A DNA stretch of 64,000 nucleotides from Enterococcus_E cecorum_C (GTDB taxonomy: Bacteria; Bacillota; Bacilli; Lactobacillales; Enterococcaceae), in assembly GCF_052119425.1 (NCBI RefSeq), contig NZ_JBQKFH010000008.1, positions 6,639 to 70,638 on the forward strand. The letters are read 5' to 3'. Positions 16,664 to 25,304 of the stretch are shown here, piece by piece. Numbering within the stretch: the stretch's first letter is position 1; each line of letters opens with the position of its first letter. The notes below the pieces were generated by a model. The model ran no database searches and was not told the origin of the DNA. It worked only from the letters and a program-made list of their open reading frames with translations. The translations under genes were made by a program, and so were the position numbers.

Positions 16664-16732
16664 GAGTGGTTTTGACCTTGATAAAGTGTGATAAGTCCAG
16701 TTTTTATGCGGATAACTAGATTTTTATGCTAT

Positions 16733-16741
16733 TTTTCAACT
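16733..16741. other. Left end of the Tn916-like element and coupling sequence
   Basis: The inside of the element ends with AGATTTTTATGCTATTT, the T/A-rich terminus of Tn916. It is followed by TTCAAC, a probable 6-base coupling sequence, and TAAAAAAACATTG of the chromosome. The boundary is uncertain by several bases because both sides are T/A-rich. Confidence 0.65.
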
Positions 16742-16783
16742 AAAAAAACATTGACTATCCATTATTGGTAGATAGACAATGTT
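16742..16783 (-). terminator. sua5 terminator, site of element insertion
   Basis: Arms ACATTG-CTATC (16,748-16,759) and GATAG-CAATGT (16,771-16,782) pair on the minus strand and run into TTTTTTT. It lies directly after the sua5 stop; the element begins at the end of the T-tract. Confidence 0.8.
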
Positions 16784-16804
16784 TTAAAAACTATACTTAT
16801 GATT

Positions 16805-17815
16805 TTATACTTCATATATTTTTTGTCCGGCGGCTTTTTTTAGTCGATTCATATAGGCCTGACCTAACCCAGTTTCCGCAGTCGTTGTGACTAAAATCAA
16901 ATCCAAGTCCTGTTCATCTAATGCCCGTAAGCCTGCGAACAATCCTTTTGTCGCCGCTTCAACAGACTCATCTTCATAAGCTGAAACCAACTCAGCATTT
17001 AGGCCTACTAATTGCTTCGGACTAGCCAATAAGCCTAATTTCTTACCTTGAGTGTTAAAATCATCAACGGCTTGGGCTAGATTTTCTGGTTGAACCATCA
17101 TTACTGGTGTATTTGGTGAATAATGTTTATATTTCATTCCAGGTGATTTTGGGGTTTCACTTTCTTTGACTAAATGTTTGTCCAAAAGAATCTCCATATC
17201 TAGAAAATCTGCTAACATTTCCCTCGTGATGGCACCTGGTCTTAAAATCATTGGTGCTGCTTCAGGATTACTCAAATCTAGGACTGTAGACTCTACCCCA
17301 ACCTGACAATTGCCCCCATCCACAATGCCAGCAATTTTTCCTTGCAAATCATGATAGACATGGGCAGCGCAAGTAGGACTAGGCTTTCCTGAAGTATTGG
17401 CACTCGGTCCAACTAACGGCACCCCAGCTTGATGGATCAAATCTAAAGTCAATTTTGCATTTGGCATCCGAAAAGCGGCGGTCGTCAAGCCACCTGTTAC
17501 TTCTTGTGGTAAAGAGCCCGGAATAATTTCAAAAATTAACGTTAAAGGTCCTGGCCAAAACTGTTGGACGATTTTTTCTGCCAAAGGATGTAGTGTTTGA
17601 ATATATTTTTTTGCTTGTTCAAAACTTTCTACATGGACAATCAGCGGATTATCACTCGGGCGGCCTTTTACTGCAAAAACTTGTTTAACCGCTTCTTTAT
17701 CCAAAGCATTCGCCCCTAAGCCATACACTGTCTCAGTAGGAAAAGCCACGACTTGACCTGATTTTAATAACTGTGCCGGTGTCGCTAAATCCTGTTTATA
17801 TATGATTGTATCCAC
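16805..17815 (-). CDS. sua5: L-threonylcarbamoyladenylate synthase (Sua5/YwlC type)
   Basis: The enzyme makes threonylcarbamoyl-AMP from threonine, bicarbonate and ATP for the t6A modification of ANN-decoding tRNAs. Its 336 residues are the two-domain Sua5 form: a YrdC domain (about 1-200, with FPTETVYGLGANA and the KGRPSDNPLI motif) and a C-terminal Sua5 domain (about 210-336) joined by a linker containing SPGMKYKHYSP. The start is GTG 17,815; the ribosome site AAGGA lies a little far upstream, within a cluster of DnaA-box-like sequences. It follows prmC and ends in a terminator next to the mobile element. Confidence 0.95.
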   Translation of the reverse strand: MDTIIYKQDLATPAQLLKSGQVVAFPTETVYGLGANALDKEAVKQVFAVKGRPSDNPLIVHVESFEQAKKYIQTLHPLAEKIVQQFWPGPLTLIFEIIPGSLPQEVTGGLTTAAFRMPNAKLTLDLIHQAGVPLVGPSANTSGKPSPTCAAHVYHDLQGKIAGIVDGGNCQVGVESTVLDLSNPEAAPMILRPGAITREMLADFLDMEILLDKHLVKESETPKSPGMKYKHYSPNTPVMMVQPENLAQAVDDFNTQGKKLGLLASPKQLVGLNAELVSAYEDESVEAATKGLFAGLRALDEQDLDLILVTTTAETGLGQAYMNRLKKAAGQKIYEV

Positions 17816-17911
17816 AACTTATCCACATCCTTTTTTCATACATTTCTTGATTTATACACATTTCTTACTTAATTATCCCCAACTTGTGGAAAAGATATCC
17901 ACTTATCCACT
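17808..17911. promoter_or_regulatory. DnaA-box cluster between prmC and sua5
   Basis: Five 9-mers close to the DnaA consensus TTATNCACA lie within about 104 bases, all in the same orientation: GTATCCACA (17,808-17,816), TTATCCACA (17,819-17,827, perfect), TTATACACA (17,852-17,860, perfect), TTATCCCCA (17,873-17,881) and TTATCCACT (17,903-17,911). The cluster fills the prmC-sua5 gap and reaches into both genes. From memory, B. subtilis also has a DnaA-binding cluster at ywlC, the sua5 homologue. Confidence 0.75.
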
Positions 17912-18752
17912 ATTCCACCACAATCATTCGGTCATTACCAAATAAATCTTTGTGAATCGACACTTGCTTTTTAGGAAAGGCTGCTTGAAAGATTTCCTTC
18001 ACAGCAGGACCTTGCATAAAACCAATTTCTAAAAATATCTTACCATCCTTAGCTAACTTACTTTGTGCTTGTTGGGCGAGTTTTTGATAAATCGCAAGGC
18101 CATTATTTTCCGCAAATAAGGCCATTTTTGGTTCAAACTCGCGGACACTGACATCCATTAATTCATATTCATCTTGGCTTATATAAGGTGGGTTGGAAAT
18201 TAAAACATCAATCGGACCTGCTACTTCATCTAAGCAATCACTTAAAATAAACTCAAGTACCACACCAATTTGTTGAGCATTTTCCTTCGCAACTTCTAAT
18301 GCAGCCGAGGATAGATCCACCGCACTCACCTGCCAAGTGGGGCGTTTATCTTTTAAGCTAATCGCAATCGCACCTGTTCCCGTCCCCACATCAACGACTT
18401 TTAAAGCTTGATTCGCTTGTTTTTGCGTTAACTTTAAACACTTTTCTACTAATTCTTCAGTTTCAGGACGCGGAATCAAGGTATCCGGAGTCACTTTGAA
18501 GCGATAATCCAAAAATGCTTCACTACCAATTAAATATTGTGGAGGATAGTGGTCTAATAGCTTAGCCAGATCCTCATCGATTTGCTTTTGATCTTCTGGA
18601 GTTATTGGCTCATGCATATGCAATAAATAGTCCGTTTTATTCCAGTGTTTGCGTTGTAAGAAGACATATTCAATCATATGACCTTCTAATTGATTTTGCT
18701 CTAAAAACGAAGAAGCCCTAGCCAGGACTTCTCGATAACTATTTTTACCCAT
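17910..18752 (-). CDS. prmC: Release factor glutamine methyltransferase PrmC (HemK)
   Basis: This SAM-dependent enzyme methylates the Gln of the GGQ motif in release factors RF1 and RF2. The 280 residues comprise an N-terminal helical domain and a C-terminal Rossmann methyltransferase domain, with the SAM loop VVDVGTGTGAIAISL (about 120-134) and the catalytic NPPY motif in LISNPPYIS. It lies directly downstream of its substrate gene prfA and overlaps it by eight bases, so translation is probably coupled. Confidence 0.96.
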   Translation of the reverse strand: MGKNSYREVLARASSFLEQNQLEGHMIEYVFLQRKHWNKTDYLLHMHEPITPEDQKQIDEDLAKLLDHYPPQYLIGSEAFLDYRFKVTPDTLIPRPETEELVEKCLKLTQKQANQALKVVDVGTGTGAIAISLKDKRPTWQVSAVDLSSAALEVAKENAQQIGVVLEFILSDCLDEVAGPIDVLISNPPYISQDEYELMDVSVREFEPKMALFAENNGLAIYQKLAQQAQSKLAKDGKIFLEIGFMQGPAVKEIFQAAFPKKQVSIHKDLFGNDRMIVVE

Positions 18753-19818
18753 TTTGCAACTCTTCTAATTTTGAAGTTTGATCATAAACGATTAATGCAT
18801 CAATGACTTCATCTAGTTTGCCAGATAAAATTTGGTCTAATTTTTGAATCGTTAAACCAATGCGATGATCTGTGACACGATTTTGTGGGAAGTTATAAGT
18901 ACGAATGCGTTCAGAACGATCTCCCGTACCAACGGCTGATTTACGATTTGCATCATATTCACTACGAGCTTCTTGTTGCATTTGGTCATAGACACGTGCA
19001 CGTAATACTTTCATCGCTTTTTCACGGTTTTTTAGCTGTGAACGTTCATCTTGCATGGCAACCACGATTCCAGTTGGGATGTGAGTCAAACGTACCGCAG
19101 AGGCAGTCTTGTTGACGTGCTGACCACCGGCACCTGATGCATGATAAATGTCCGTACGAATATCTTTGTCTTCAATTTCAACTTCGACTTCTTCAGCTTC
19201 TGGCATCACGACAACCGTTGCAGTAGAAGTGTGAATACGACCTTGAGATTCTGTAGATGGCACGCGTTGGACACGGTGAGCGCCTGATTCGTATTTCAAT
19301 TTAGAGAAGACATTATCACCAGTAATCATCATAATCACTTCTTTATATCCACCGATACCTGTGATATTCGCATCCATCACTTCGACTTTCCAACCTTGAG
19401 ATTCAGCATAGCGTTGGTACATATTAAATAAGTCGCCGGCAAATAAAGCTGCTTCATCTCCACCAGCAGCACCACGGATTTCCATAATAATGTTTTTATC
19501 ATCGTTTGGATCTTTTGGTAATAATAAGATTTTGATTTTTGCTTCTAGTTCTTCTTTTTCTTTCTTCAAATCAGCTAATTCTTCTTTAGCTAATTCCGTC
19601 ATTTCAGGATCTAAGTTTTCTGCTAGCATTTCTTCCGCATCACTTATTCCTTGCACGACTTGTTTATAACGGCGATAAGTTTCCACAGTTTCGCGCGTAT
19701 TTGCTTCTTCTTTTGACAAAGCCATAAAACGCTTCGTATCCGCAATCACTTCAGGGTCACTTAATAATTCGCCTAATTCTTCATAACGGTCTTCAATTGC
19801 TTGTAATTGATCGTACAT
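18745..19818 (-). CDS. prfA: Peptide chain release factor 1
   Basis: RF1 reads UAA and UAG in the ribosomal A site and triggers peptide release. The 357 residues are standard. The GGQ catalytic motif is in HASGAGGQHVNKTAS, and the codon-recognition PxT tripeptide is PST in QRVPSTESQGRIH. The start overlaps the tdk stop by 26 bases. The order tdk-prfA-prmC-sua5 is conserved in lactic acid bacteria and bacilli. Confidence 0.97.
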   Translation of the reverse strand: MYDQLQAIEDRYEELGELLSDPEVIADTKRFMALSKEEANTRETVETYRRYKQVVQGISDAEEMLAENLDPEMTELAKEELADLKKEKEELEAKIKILLLPKDPNDDKNIIMEIRGAAGGDEAALFAGDLFNMYQRYAESQGWKVEVMDANITGIGGYKEVIMMITGDNVFSKLKYESGAHRVQRVPSTESQGRIHTSTATVVVMPEAEEVEVEIEDKDIRTDIYHASGAGGQHVNKTASAVRLTHIPTGIVVAMQDERSQLKNREKAMKVLRARVYDQMQQEARSEYDANRKSAVGTGDRSERIRTYNFPQNRVTDHRIGLTIQKLDQILSGKLDEVIDALIVYDQTSKLEELQNG

Positions 19819-20434
19819 TGTATTCTCCTTTATTCATTTTTATTTTTCGTCGTTCGTTTTTTTCATTCATTTCAGGATGGAAGTAATGATGGCGACAAAC
19901 TGGATAATACGCTTCATTGCCTCCAATTTGTACTTGGTCCCCTTCATAGACTGGCTTTCCATCAATATAGTGTAAATTCATCGTTGCTTTTTTATGACAG
20001 AACCAACAAATCGTCTTCATTTCTTCTATCTTATCGGCATAAAGCAATAAATACTGTGAACCTTCGAATAATTCATTGCGAAAATCATTTTTCAAACCAA
20101 AGGCCATCACAGGAATATTTAACTCATCGACCACGCGCGTAAAAGCTAATACATGATGTTTTTTCAAGAATTGCGCTTCATCAATCAATACACAATAAGG
20201 CTTTTGTTCTAAATTGGCAATCGTTTCATATACATCCGTCTCATCAAAAATTGGAATGGCTGTACGCTCTAAACCAATCCGACTAGCAACATTACCAACA
20301 CCAGAACGCGTATCTAGACCACTAGTCATGAGTACGACTGGCTTATTTTGCTCTTCATAGTTATGCGCGACTTTTAAAATTTCGATGGATTTTCCACTAT
20401 TCATCGCACCATATTTAAAAAATAATTGGGCCAT
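19793..20434 (-). CDS. tdk: Thymidine kinase
   Basis: This type II thymidine kinase salvages thymidine to dTMP. The start ATG 20,434 (MAQLFFKYGAMNSGKS) is set by a GAGGAG site; the open frame extends further but without support. Residues include the P-loop GAMNSGKS, the lasso-domain zinc cysteines in CWFCHKK and CRHHYF, and the DEAQFL catalytic segment. The 213-residue length is slightly longer than usual because of a basic C-terminal tail that overlaps prfA. Confidence 0.95.
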   Translation of the reverse strand: MAQLFFKYGAMNSGKSIEILKVAHNYEEQNKPVVLMTSGLDTRSGVGNVASRIGLERTAIPIFDETDVYETIANLEQKPYCVLIDEAQFLKKHHVLAFTRVVDELNIPVMAFGLKNDFRNELFEGSQYLLLYADKIEEMKTICWFCHKKATMNLHYIDGKPVYEGDQVQIGGNEAYYPVCRHHYFHPEMNEKNERRKIKMNKGEYNVRSITSN

Positions 20435-20558
20435 TTTTTCACTCCTCAAACATTCCTTTAGTATTATACTTGATACACTAGCTTTCGTGCAAGCCAATCT
20501 ATTTAGGAATATTGAAAACTTCAAGCTTGCTTACAATTCTCTCAACCAAACGATAACA

Positions 20559-20612
20559 AAAAAAGGATATCCTCACTAACAGTCCAATACCATTAGCTTT
20601 AAATATCCTTTC
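20559..20612 (-). terminator. sipS terminator
   Basis: AAGGATAT (20,563-20,570) and ATATCCTT (20,603-20,610) pair on the minus strand and run into a long T-tract just after the signal peptidase gene. Confidence 0.65.
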
Positions 20613-20620
20613 AAGCATAC

Positions 20621-21196
20621 TTAATCTTTAAACATTTTAATCCTATCAAATGGGAAATACCGTAATACAACTTCACCACGCATCAATTTTTTAGTAATAA
20701 AGCCAAACTCACGACTATCCAATGACACCAAGCGATTATCCCCCATCACGAAATATTTTCCCTCAGGTACCTTTATTGAAAAATCTTGCGTGAAATTGCT
20801 GACTGTAGCGGCAGTATTGCGATAATCCAATGAATAACTGTACTCTTCTTGCAAACGATTTTTGGCAAATTTCGCTTTAAAATCTTTAAGGTAAGGTTCA
20901 TTATAAGCTTTGCCGTTAATCAATAATTGATCATTTTTATATTCAATCGTATCTCCCGGCAACCCAATCAAACGCTTAACAGCTACTTTACTTTGATCAT
21001 TGGGCTCGACTGTCGTAATGATATCAAATCGTTCTGGTTGAAATACTTTACTTACAATTAACTTTTGACCATCTGCTAAAGTCGGATCCATCGAATGGCC
21101 TTTTACAGTTACAGGCTCAAAGACAAAGATTCGCACAAGTAAAATCAACAAAATAATTAAAATAAGCGAACCCCATTCACGTAAAAATTTTAACAA
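20621..21196 (-). CDS. sipS: Type I signal peptidase
   Basis: This membrane peptidase removes signal peptides from secreted proteins. Of its 191 residues, one N-terminal transmembrane helix (about 9-27, GSLILIILLILLVRIFVF) is followed by the extracellular catalytic domain. The nucleophile Ser is in GHSMDPTL, the general-base Lys in VAVKRLIGLPGD, and the conserved box MGDNR is near the C-terminus. It is divergent from lytS. Confidence 0.93.
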   Translation of the reverse strand: MLKFLREWGSLILIILLILLVRIFVFEPVTVKGHSMDPTLADGQKLIVSKVFQPERFDIITTVEPNDQSKVAVKRLIGLPGDTIEYKNDQLLINGKAYNEPYLKDFKAKFAKNRLQEEYSYSLDYRNTAATVSNFTQDFSIKVPEGKYFVMGDNRLVSLDSREFGFITKKLMRGEVVLRYFPFDRIKMFKD

Positions 21197-21368
21197 AAGC
21201 TATCCACCTCATTTTTATCTACATAACTATAAGTATTGTAGCGAAAATAAGGGAAAGAATAAAGGAAAAAGTCAGAAAATGGGAAAAATTTAAAAGAATG
21301 TTGTGTGGCTAGACAAATAAGGAAAAAACTTTTACCATAAATAATATGAAAAAAATGGAAGTGATTTT

Positions 21369-23126
21369 ATGTTTGAGTTGTTAATCTTAATGATGGAACG
21401 TGTGGGTTTAATCATTTTAATGGCTTTTTTACTAGTAAATATTCCTTACTTTAAACAAGTTCTCTTGAATCGTCAAAAATTGCAAGCCAAAATTATTTTA
21501 ACGATTATTTTTGGGATATTCGTTATCATTGCCAATCTAACCGGGATAGAAATCACCAAAAATACAATTCTACCGGCTAACTTTTTGCCAACAATTTCGA
21601 CCCAAGCAGCCATCGCCAATACTAGAACTTTAGTCATTACGGTATCTGGTCTAGTAGGTGGTCCAGTTGTTGGGACTGCAGTTGGGTTCATTGCAGGGAT
21701 CCATCGACTATGGCAAGGGACAATGAATGATTTTTTCTATGTGCCTTCCTCGATACTGATTGGGTTTATCGCAGGCTGGCTCGGACAACGTAAAATGCAT
21801 CGCCACGCCTTTATTTCGACGATGGAGGCGACCTTGATTGCTGCTTTAATGGAATGTGTCCAAATGGGATTTATCTTATTTTTTAGTCCTAGCTTTACAA
21901 GTGGCTTAAATTTGATTCGTTTTATTGGTTTTCCGATGATTTTACTCAATAGCGTGGGGACCTTTATCTTCATGTCGATTTTAACCATTACCTTCAATCA
22001 AGAAGAGCAAGCCAAGGCCGTCCAAACCCATGAAGTACTCGATCTTGCTGCCCAAACTTTACCATATTTTCGTGAAGGACTACATAAGGATTCAGCGCGC
22101 AAAGTTGCTAGTATTATCCAGCATTATACGAAGGTTAGTGCCATTAGTATTACCGATACCCATCAAATATTGGCTCATGTCGGCAAAGGGGATGACCACC
22201 ATATTCCCGAACTAGAAGTCATTACCGAGCTATCTAAACGAGTCTTAAAAACCGGCGAAATGACGATTGCTAGAAGTAAGGCTGAAGTTGGGTGCTCGCA
22301 TCCTGATTGTCCCTTACAAGCGGCCATAGTCATTCCTTTATTTTCAAAAAATCAAATTGTTGGCACGCTGAAAATGTATTTTGATAATCCTGATGACTTG
22401 ACCCATGTGGAAGAGCAATTAGCAGAAGGACTAGCCTTGATTTTCTCCAGTCAAATCGAACTGGGGGAAGCAGAAGTGCAGTCGAAACTCTTAAAAGAAG
22501 CCGAAATCAAATCCTTACAAGCTCAAGTCAATCCTCACTTTTTCTTTAATGCCATCAATACCATTTCTGCCTTGATGCGTATCGATAGCACCAAAGCCCG
22601 CGAACTATTGCTACAACTCAGCAAGTATTTTCGTGGTAATTTACAAGGGGCCATTGCGACAACGATTCAAGTCCAACAAGAATTAGATCAAGTCAAAGCG
22701 TATCTGGCCTTAGAGCAAGCACGATTCCCTGAGCGCTATCATATTGTCTTTGATGTCGAAGAAGATTGTTTAGAATGTTTCATCCCACCTTATGCCATTC
22801 AAGTGTTAGTCGAAAATACGATTAAACATGGCTTTAAAAACCGCAAAGAAAATAATCAAGTCTATGTCCAAATCCAAAAAGATGACCAAGCCTTGCACAT
22901 TGATGTCTTTGATAATGGCGAAGGAATTCCAGAAAAACGTCTCGCCTTATTAGGCAAACAAACGGTAGAATCAGAAAAAGGAACGGGTACTGCACTGGAA
23001 AATCTCGCCCGACGTATCCAAACCCTTTATGATAATCAGGGAAATTTCTTCATTGAAAATAATCCTGAAGGTGGTAGCCATGTCGCACTGACCATCCCTC
23101 AGCTCAATCAATCATTGAAAGGATAG
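21369..23126 (+). CDS. lytS: LytS-type sensor histidine kinase
   Basis: The 585-residue kinase has a 5TM-LYT membrane domain (about 1-200), a GAF-like region (about 225-355, with CSHPDCPL) and a His_kinase/HATPase_c module. The phospho-acceptor His is in QVNPHFFFNAINT; the N box is LVENTIKHG and the G box DNGEGIP. LytS senses membrane potential changes or related wall stress and controls LytR. LytR-lrgA-lrgB follow immediately. The ribosome site GGAAG precedes ATG 21,369. Confidence 0.93.
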   Translation: MFELLILMMERVGLIILMAFLLVNIPYFKQVLLNRQKLQAKIILTIIFGIFVIIANLTGIEITKNTILPANFLPTISTQAAIANTRTLVITVSGLVGGPVVGTAVGFIAGIHRLWQGTMNDFFYVPSSILIGFIAGWLGQRKMHRHAFISTMEATLIAALMECVQMGFILFFSPSFTSGLNLIRFIGFPMILLNSVGTFIFMSILTITFNQEEQAKAVQTHEVLDLAAQTLPYFREGLHKDSARKVASIIQHYTKVSAISITDTHQILAHVGKGDDHHIPELEVITELSKRVLKTGEMTIARSKAEVGCSHPDCPLQAAIVIPLFSKNQIVGTLKMYFDNPDDLTHVEEQLAEGLALIFSSQIELGEAEVQSKLLKEAEIKSLQAQVNPHFFFNAINTISALMRIDSTKARELLLQLSKYFRGNLQGAIATTIQVQQELDQVKAYLALEQARFPERYHIVFDVEEDCLECFIPPYAIQVLVENTIKHGFKNRKENNQVYVQIQKDDQALHIDVFDNGEGIPEKRLALLGKQTVESEKGTGTALENLARRIQTLYDNQGNFFIENNPEGGSHVALTIPQLNQSLKG

Positions 23127-23131
23127 ATTTT

Positions 23132-23866
23132 ATGCACGTATTAATCGTTGATGATGAACCATTTGCTAGAGAAGAACTTGCTTATCTTGTTAAGCAACAC
23201 CCACAAGTGACCTCCATCGCACAGGCAGATAGTGTCGAGCAAGCCATCGCCCAACTAATCGACCAAAAAACGGACTTGCTCTTTTTAGATATTCATTTAA
23301 CCGGAGAAAGTGGCTTTGACTTAGCGGAAAAATTGATCAAAGTCCAAAATCCACCCTACCTTGTCTTTGCCACCGCTTATGATCAATATGCGCTCAAAGC
23401 TTTTCAAGTTAATGCCAAAGACTATATCTTAAAACCTTTTGATGCCGAGCAAATCCAGCAGGTCATCCATAAAGCCAGTCAAGCAAATCCAGCATCTCAA
23501 TCTACAAGTCAACCAGTCTTGGCAAATGAAAAAGAAGATTTTGATGCCATTGCGATTCAAGGAGAAGACCGGATTTACATGGTAGCGCCGAAAGATATTT
23601 ACTGCGTCTTGGTGGAAGAAAAAACCTTAAGTATCAATACCAAAGACCAAACGTATCAAATGCCCGGTAGCCTGAATCAAATGGAACAAAAACTACCAAA
23701 AAGCATATTTATTAAAACCCATCGCAGCTATTTAATTAATCGTAAAAAAGTCCAAGAAATCCAACCTTGGTTCAACCACACCTTGCAAGTCATCTTGACT
23801 AATGGCCAAAAAGTACCCGTTAGTCGCTCATATCTGAAAGAATTTAAAGAAATATTTGGCATTTAA
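23132..23866 (+). CDS. lytR: LytTR-family response regulator LytR
   Basis: The 244-residue regulator has a receiver domain (phospho-acceptor Asp in LLFLDIHLTGESG; DDEPFAREEL at the N-terminus) and a C-terminal LytTR DNA-binding domain (about 140-244, with FIKTHRSYLINRKKV). It is five bases after lytS and is expected to activate the lrgAB genes downstream. Confidence 0.94.
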   Translation: MHVLIVDDEPFAREELAYLVKQHPQVTSIAQADSVEQAIAQLIDQKTDLLFLDIHLTGESGFDLAEKLIKVQNPPYLVFATAYDQYALKAFQVNAKDYILKPFDAEQIQQVIHKASQANPASQSTSQPVLANEKEDFDAIAIQGEDRIYMVAPKDIYCVLVEEKTLSINTKDQTYQMPGSLNQMEQKLPKSIFIKTHRSYLINRKKVQEIQPWFNHTLQVILTNGQKVPVSRSYLKEFKEIFGI

Positions 23867-23880
23867 AGCATTGTCTTTTA

Positions 23881-23922
23881 GGCATCTCAAGTGTAATTGG
23901 GCATTTGAGGTGTCTTATTTTG
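23881..23922 (+). terminator. lytR terminator
   Basis: GGCATCTCAA and TTGAGGTGTC form a stem followed by TTATTTT, separating lytSR from lrgAB. Confidence 0.7.
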
Positions 23923-23959
23923 CATTTCGCGCCAAATTTGATTCATTTAATGGTAAAAA

Positions 23960-23989
23960 CGCTTTATTTATTTTAGAAAGCGCTATACT
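23960..23989 (+). promoter_or_regulatory. Putative lrgAB promoter with inverted repeat
   Basis: CGCTTT (23,960-23,965) and AAAGCG (23,977-23,982) form an inverted repeat immediately before a -10-like TATACT (23,984-23,989). Placement over the -35 region suits activation by LytR (inference). No clear -35 hexamer is seen, which also suits an activated promoter. Confidence 0.5.
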
Positions 23990-24022
23990 TTAATCAAGAA
24001 AACGTTAAGGAAGTGCTTAAAC

Positions 24023-24457
24023 ATGAAAAAATCTGAATACTCATTTTGTCAACAAGCGGTCATTTTTGCTATCATTATTTTAATTTCGAAATTTGTGGCC
24101 AATCTACTTCCTATCCCCGTTCCTTCATCGGTGGTGGGCATGATTTTATTATTTATCGCCTTATGTACCGGTGTGGTCAAACTCGAACAAGTAGAAGGTT
24201 TAAGTAATAGTTTATCTAAAGTCATTACCTTTTTATTCGTCCCATCTGGCATCTCACTTGTGAATTCCTTAGATTTAATGGCAAGCTATGGATTACAAAT
24301 TGTATTCGTGATTCTCGTAGCTACCTTAGCTTTATTATTCGTTACTGGTTGGTCTGGTGCATTACTCTTAAAATTACGCCAAGCCAAAAAATTCCAACTA
24401 TCCGACCTTATCCCATTCAAACAAACCCAAGCTAACAAAGGAGATGTTAGATTATGA
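24023..24457 (+). CDS. lrgA: Holin-like protein LrgA/CidA family
   Basis: The 144-residue polytopic protein has four predicted helices and the family signature FVANLLPIPVPSSVVGMILL. LrgA/CidA proteins are holin-like; with LrgB they modulate murein hydrolase activity and, in some Firmicutes, act in pyruvate transport. It follows the LytSR system and overlaps lrgB by four bases. Confidence 0.92.
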   Translation: MKKSEYSFCQQAVIFAIIILISKFVANLLPIPVPSSVVGMILLFIALCTGVVKLEQVEGLSNSLSKVITFLFVPSGISLVNSLDLMASYGLQIVFVILVATLALLFVTGWSGALLLKLRQAKKFQLSDLIPFKQTQANKGDVRL

Positions 24458-25137
24458 ACGCTTATATCGGAATCATTATTTCATTAGTTGTATTTGAAAT
24501 TGGGGTCTTTTTATTCAAGAAAAGTAAAAACTTCTTCTTATTTACGCCTTTATTTGTCGCAATGGTTTTGGGTGTGATTGTCTTAAAAGTAACAGGTATT
24601 AGTTATGAACAATACAACGAAGGCGGCAAATACATTAGCTTTTTCCTAGAACCAGCCACCGTTGCTTTTGCGATTCCTTTATATAAAAAACGCGATGTCT
24701 TAAAAAAATATTGGTTTGAAATCGTCTTAGCCTTAACGATTGGTTCGATTGGTTCCTTATTCAGTGTAATTGTAGTAGGCAAACTCATCCATATGCATCC
24801 AGCTATCATTGCCTCTATTTTGCCACAAGCCGCAACAACAGCCATCGCGGTACCTATTAGTGAATCTATTGGCGGTGTGGCTTCCATTACAGCCTTTACG
24901 GTTATCTTTAATGGTGTGTTGACCTATGCTTTAGGTAAAATGGCGCTACGATATTTTAGAATCAAAGACGAAATCGCTCAAGGTCTATCATTAGGCGCAG
25001 CTGGTCATGCACTCGGAGTGGCTGTAAGTATGGAATTAGGCGAAACCGAAACGGCCATGGCAAGTATCGCCGTAGTTATCGTTGGCTTAGTTACGGTGGT
25101 TGTCGTACCTATCTTTGCCCCTTTTATCGGAATTTAA
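24454..25137 (+). CDS. lrgB: LrgB-family membrane protein
   Basis: The 227-residue integral membrane protein has about eight hydrophobic segments and the conserved ILPQAATTAIAVPISESIGG and GAAGHALGVAV motifs of LrgB/CidB. It functions with LrgA in control of autolysis or pyruvate uptake. The start overlaps the lrgA stop (ATGA), showing a tight operon. Confidence 0.94.
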   Translation: MNAYIGIIISLVVFEIGVFLFKKSKNFFLFTPLFVAMVLGVIVLKVTGISYEQYNEGGKYISFFLEPATVAFAIPLYKKRDVLKKYWFEIVLALTIGSIGSLFSVIVVGKLIHMHPAIIASILPQAATTAIAVPISESIGGVASITAFTVIFNGVLTYALGKMALRYFRIKDEIAQGLSLGAAGHALGVAVSMELGETETAMASIAVVIVGLVTVVVVPIFAPFIGI

Positions 25138-25153
25138 TGAGGTATTCCCTCTC

Positions 25154-25206
25154 CTTTGTCTTATTTGATTTGTTGATGTACAAGTCAGTAAGGCAAAGTT
25201 TTTTTA
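25154..25206 (+). terminator. lrgB terminator
   Basis: CTTTGTCTTAT and GTAAGGCAAAG pair with two wobble positions and are followed by TTTTTTTATTTTTT. Confidence 0.7.
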
Positions 25207-25304
25207 TTTTTTATAAAATCTTGCTTACTCCTTCATGCGCATTATCTTTTTGGGACATTCTATGGTATGATAGTTCTGTTAATTGAACAATTGGAGGAAG
25301 ATTT

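Larger units (their letters stand above)
1..16735 (-). mobile_element. Tn916-family integrative conjugative element, rearranged, right part off the window
   Basis: Gene order and products from orf24 to tet(M) follow Tn916: DUF961 pair, FtsK-type coupling protein, oriT, MobT relaxase, TcpD-like peptide, ArdA, TcpE-like protein, VirB4-like ATPase, VirB6-like protein, NlpC/P60 hydrolase, TcpC-like protein, then tet(M). All are on the minus strand. The segment from about 152 to about 2470 is plasmid-derived and replaces the Tn916 genes normally found between orf6 and the middle of int (orf9, orf7, orf8, orf10, xis). The left end lies near 16,733-16,741. The other end is beyond position 1. Without xis and with a 5'-truncated int the element is probably unable to excise unaided (inference). 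Confidence 0.93.
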
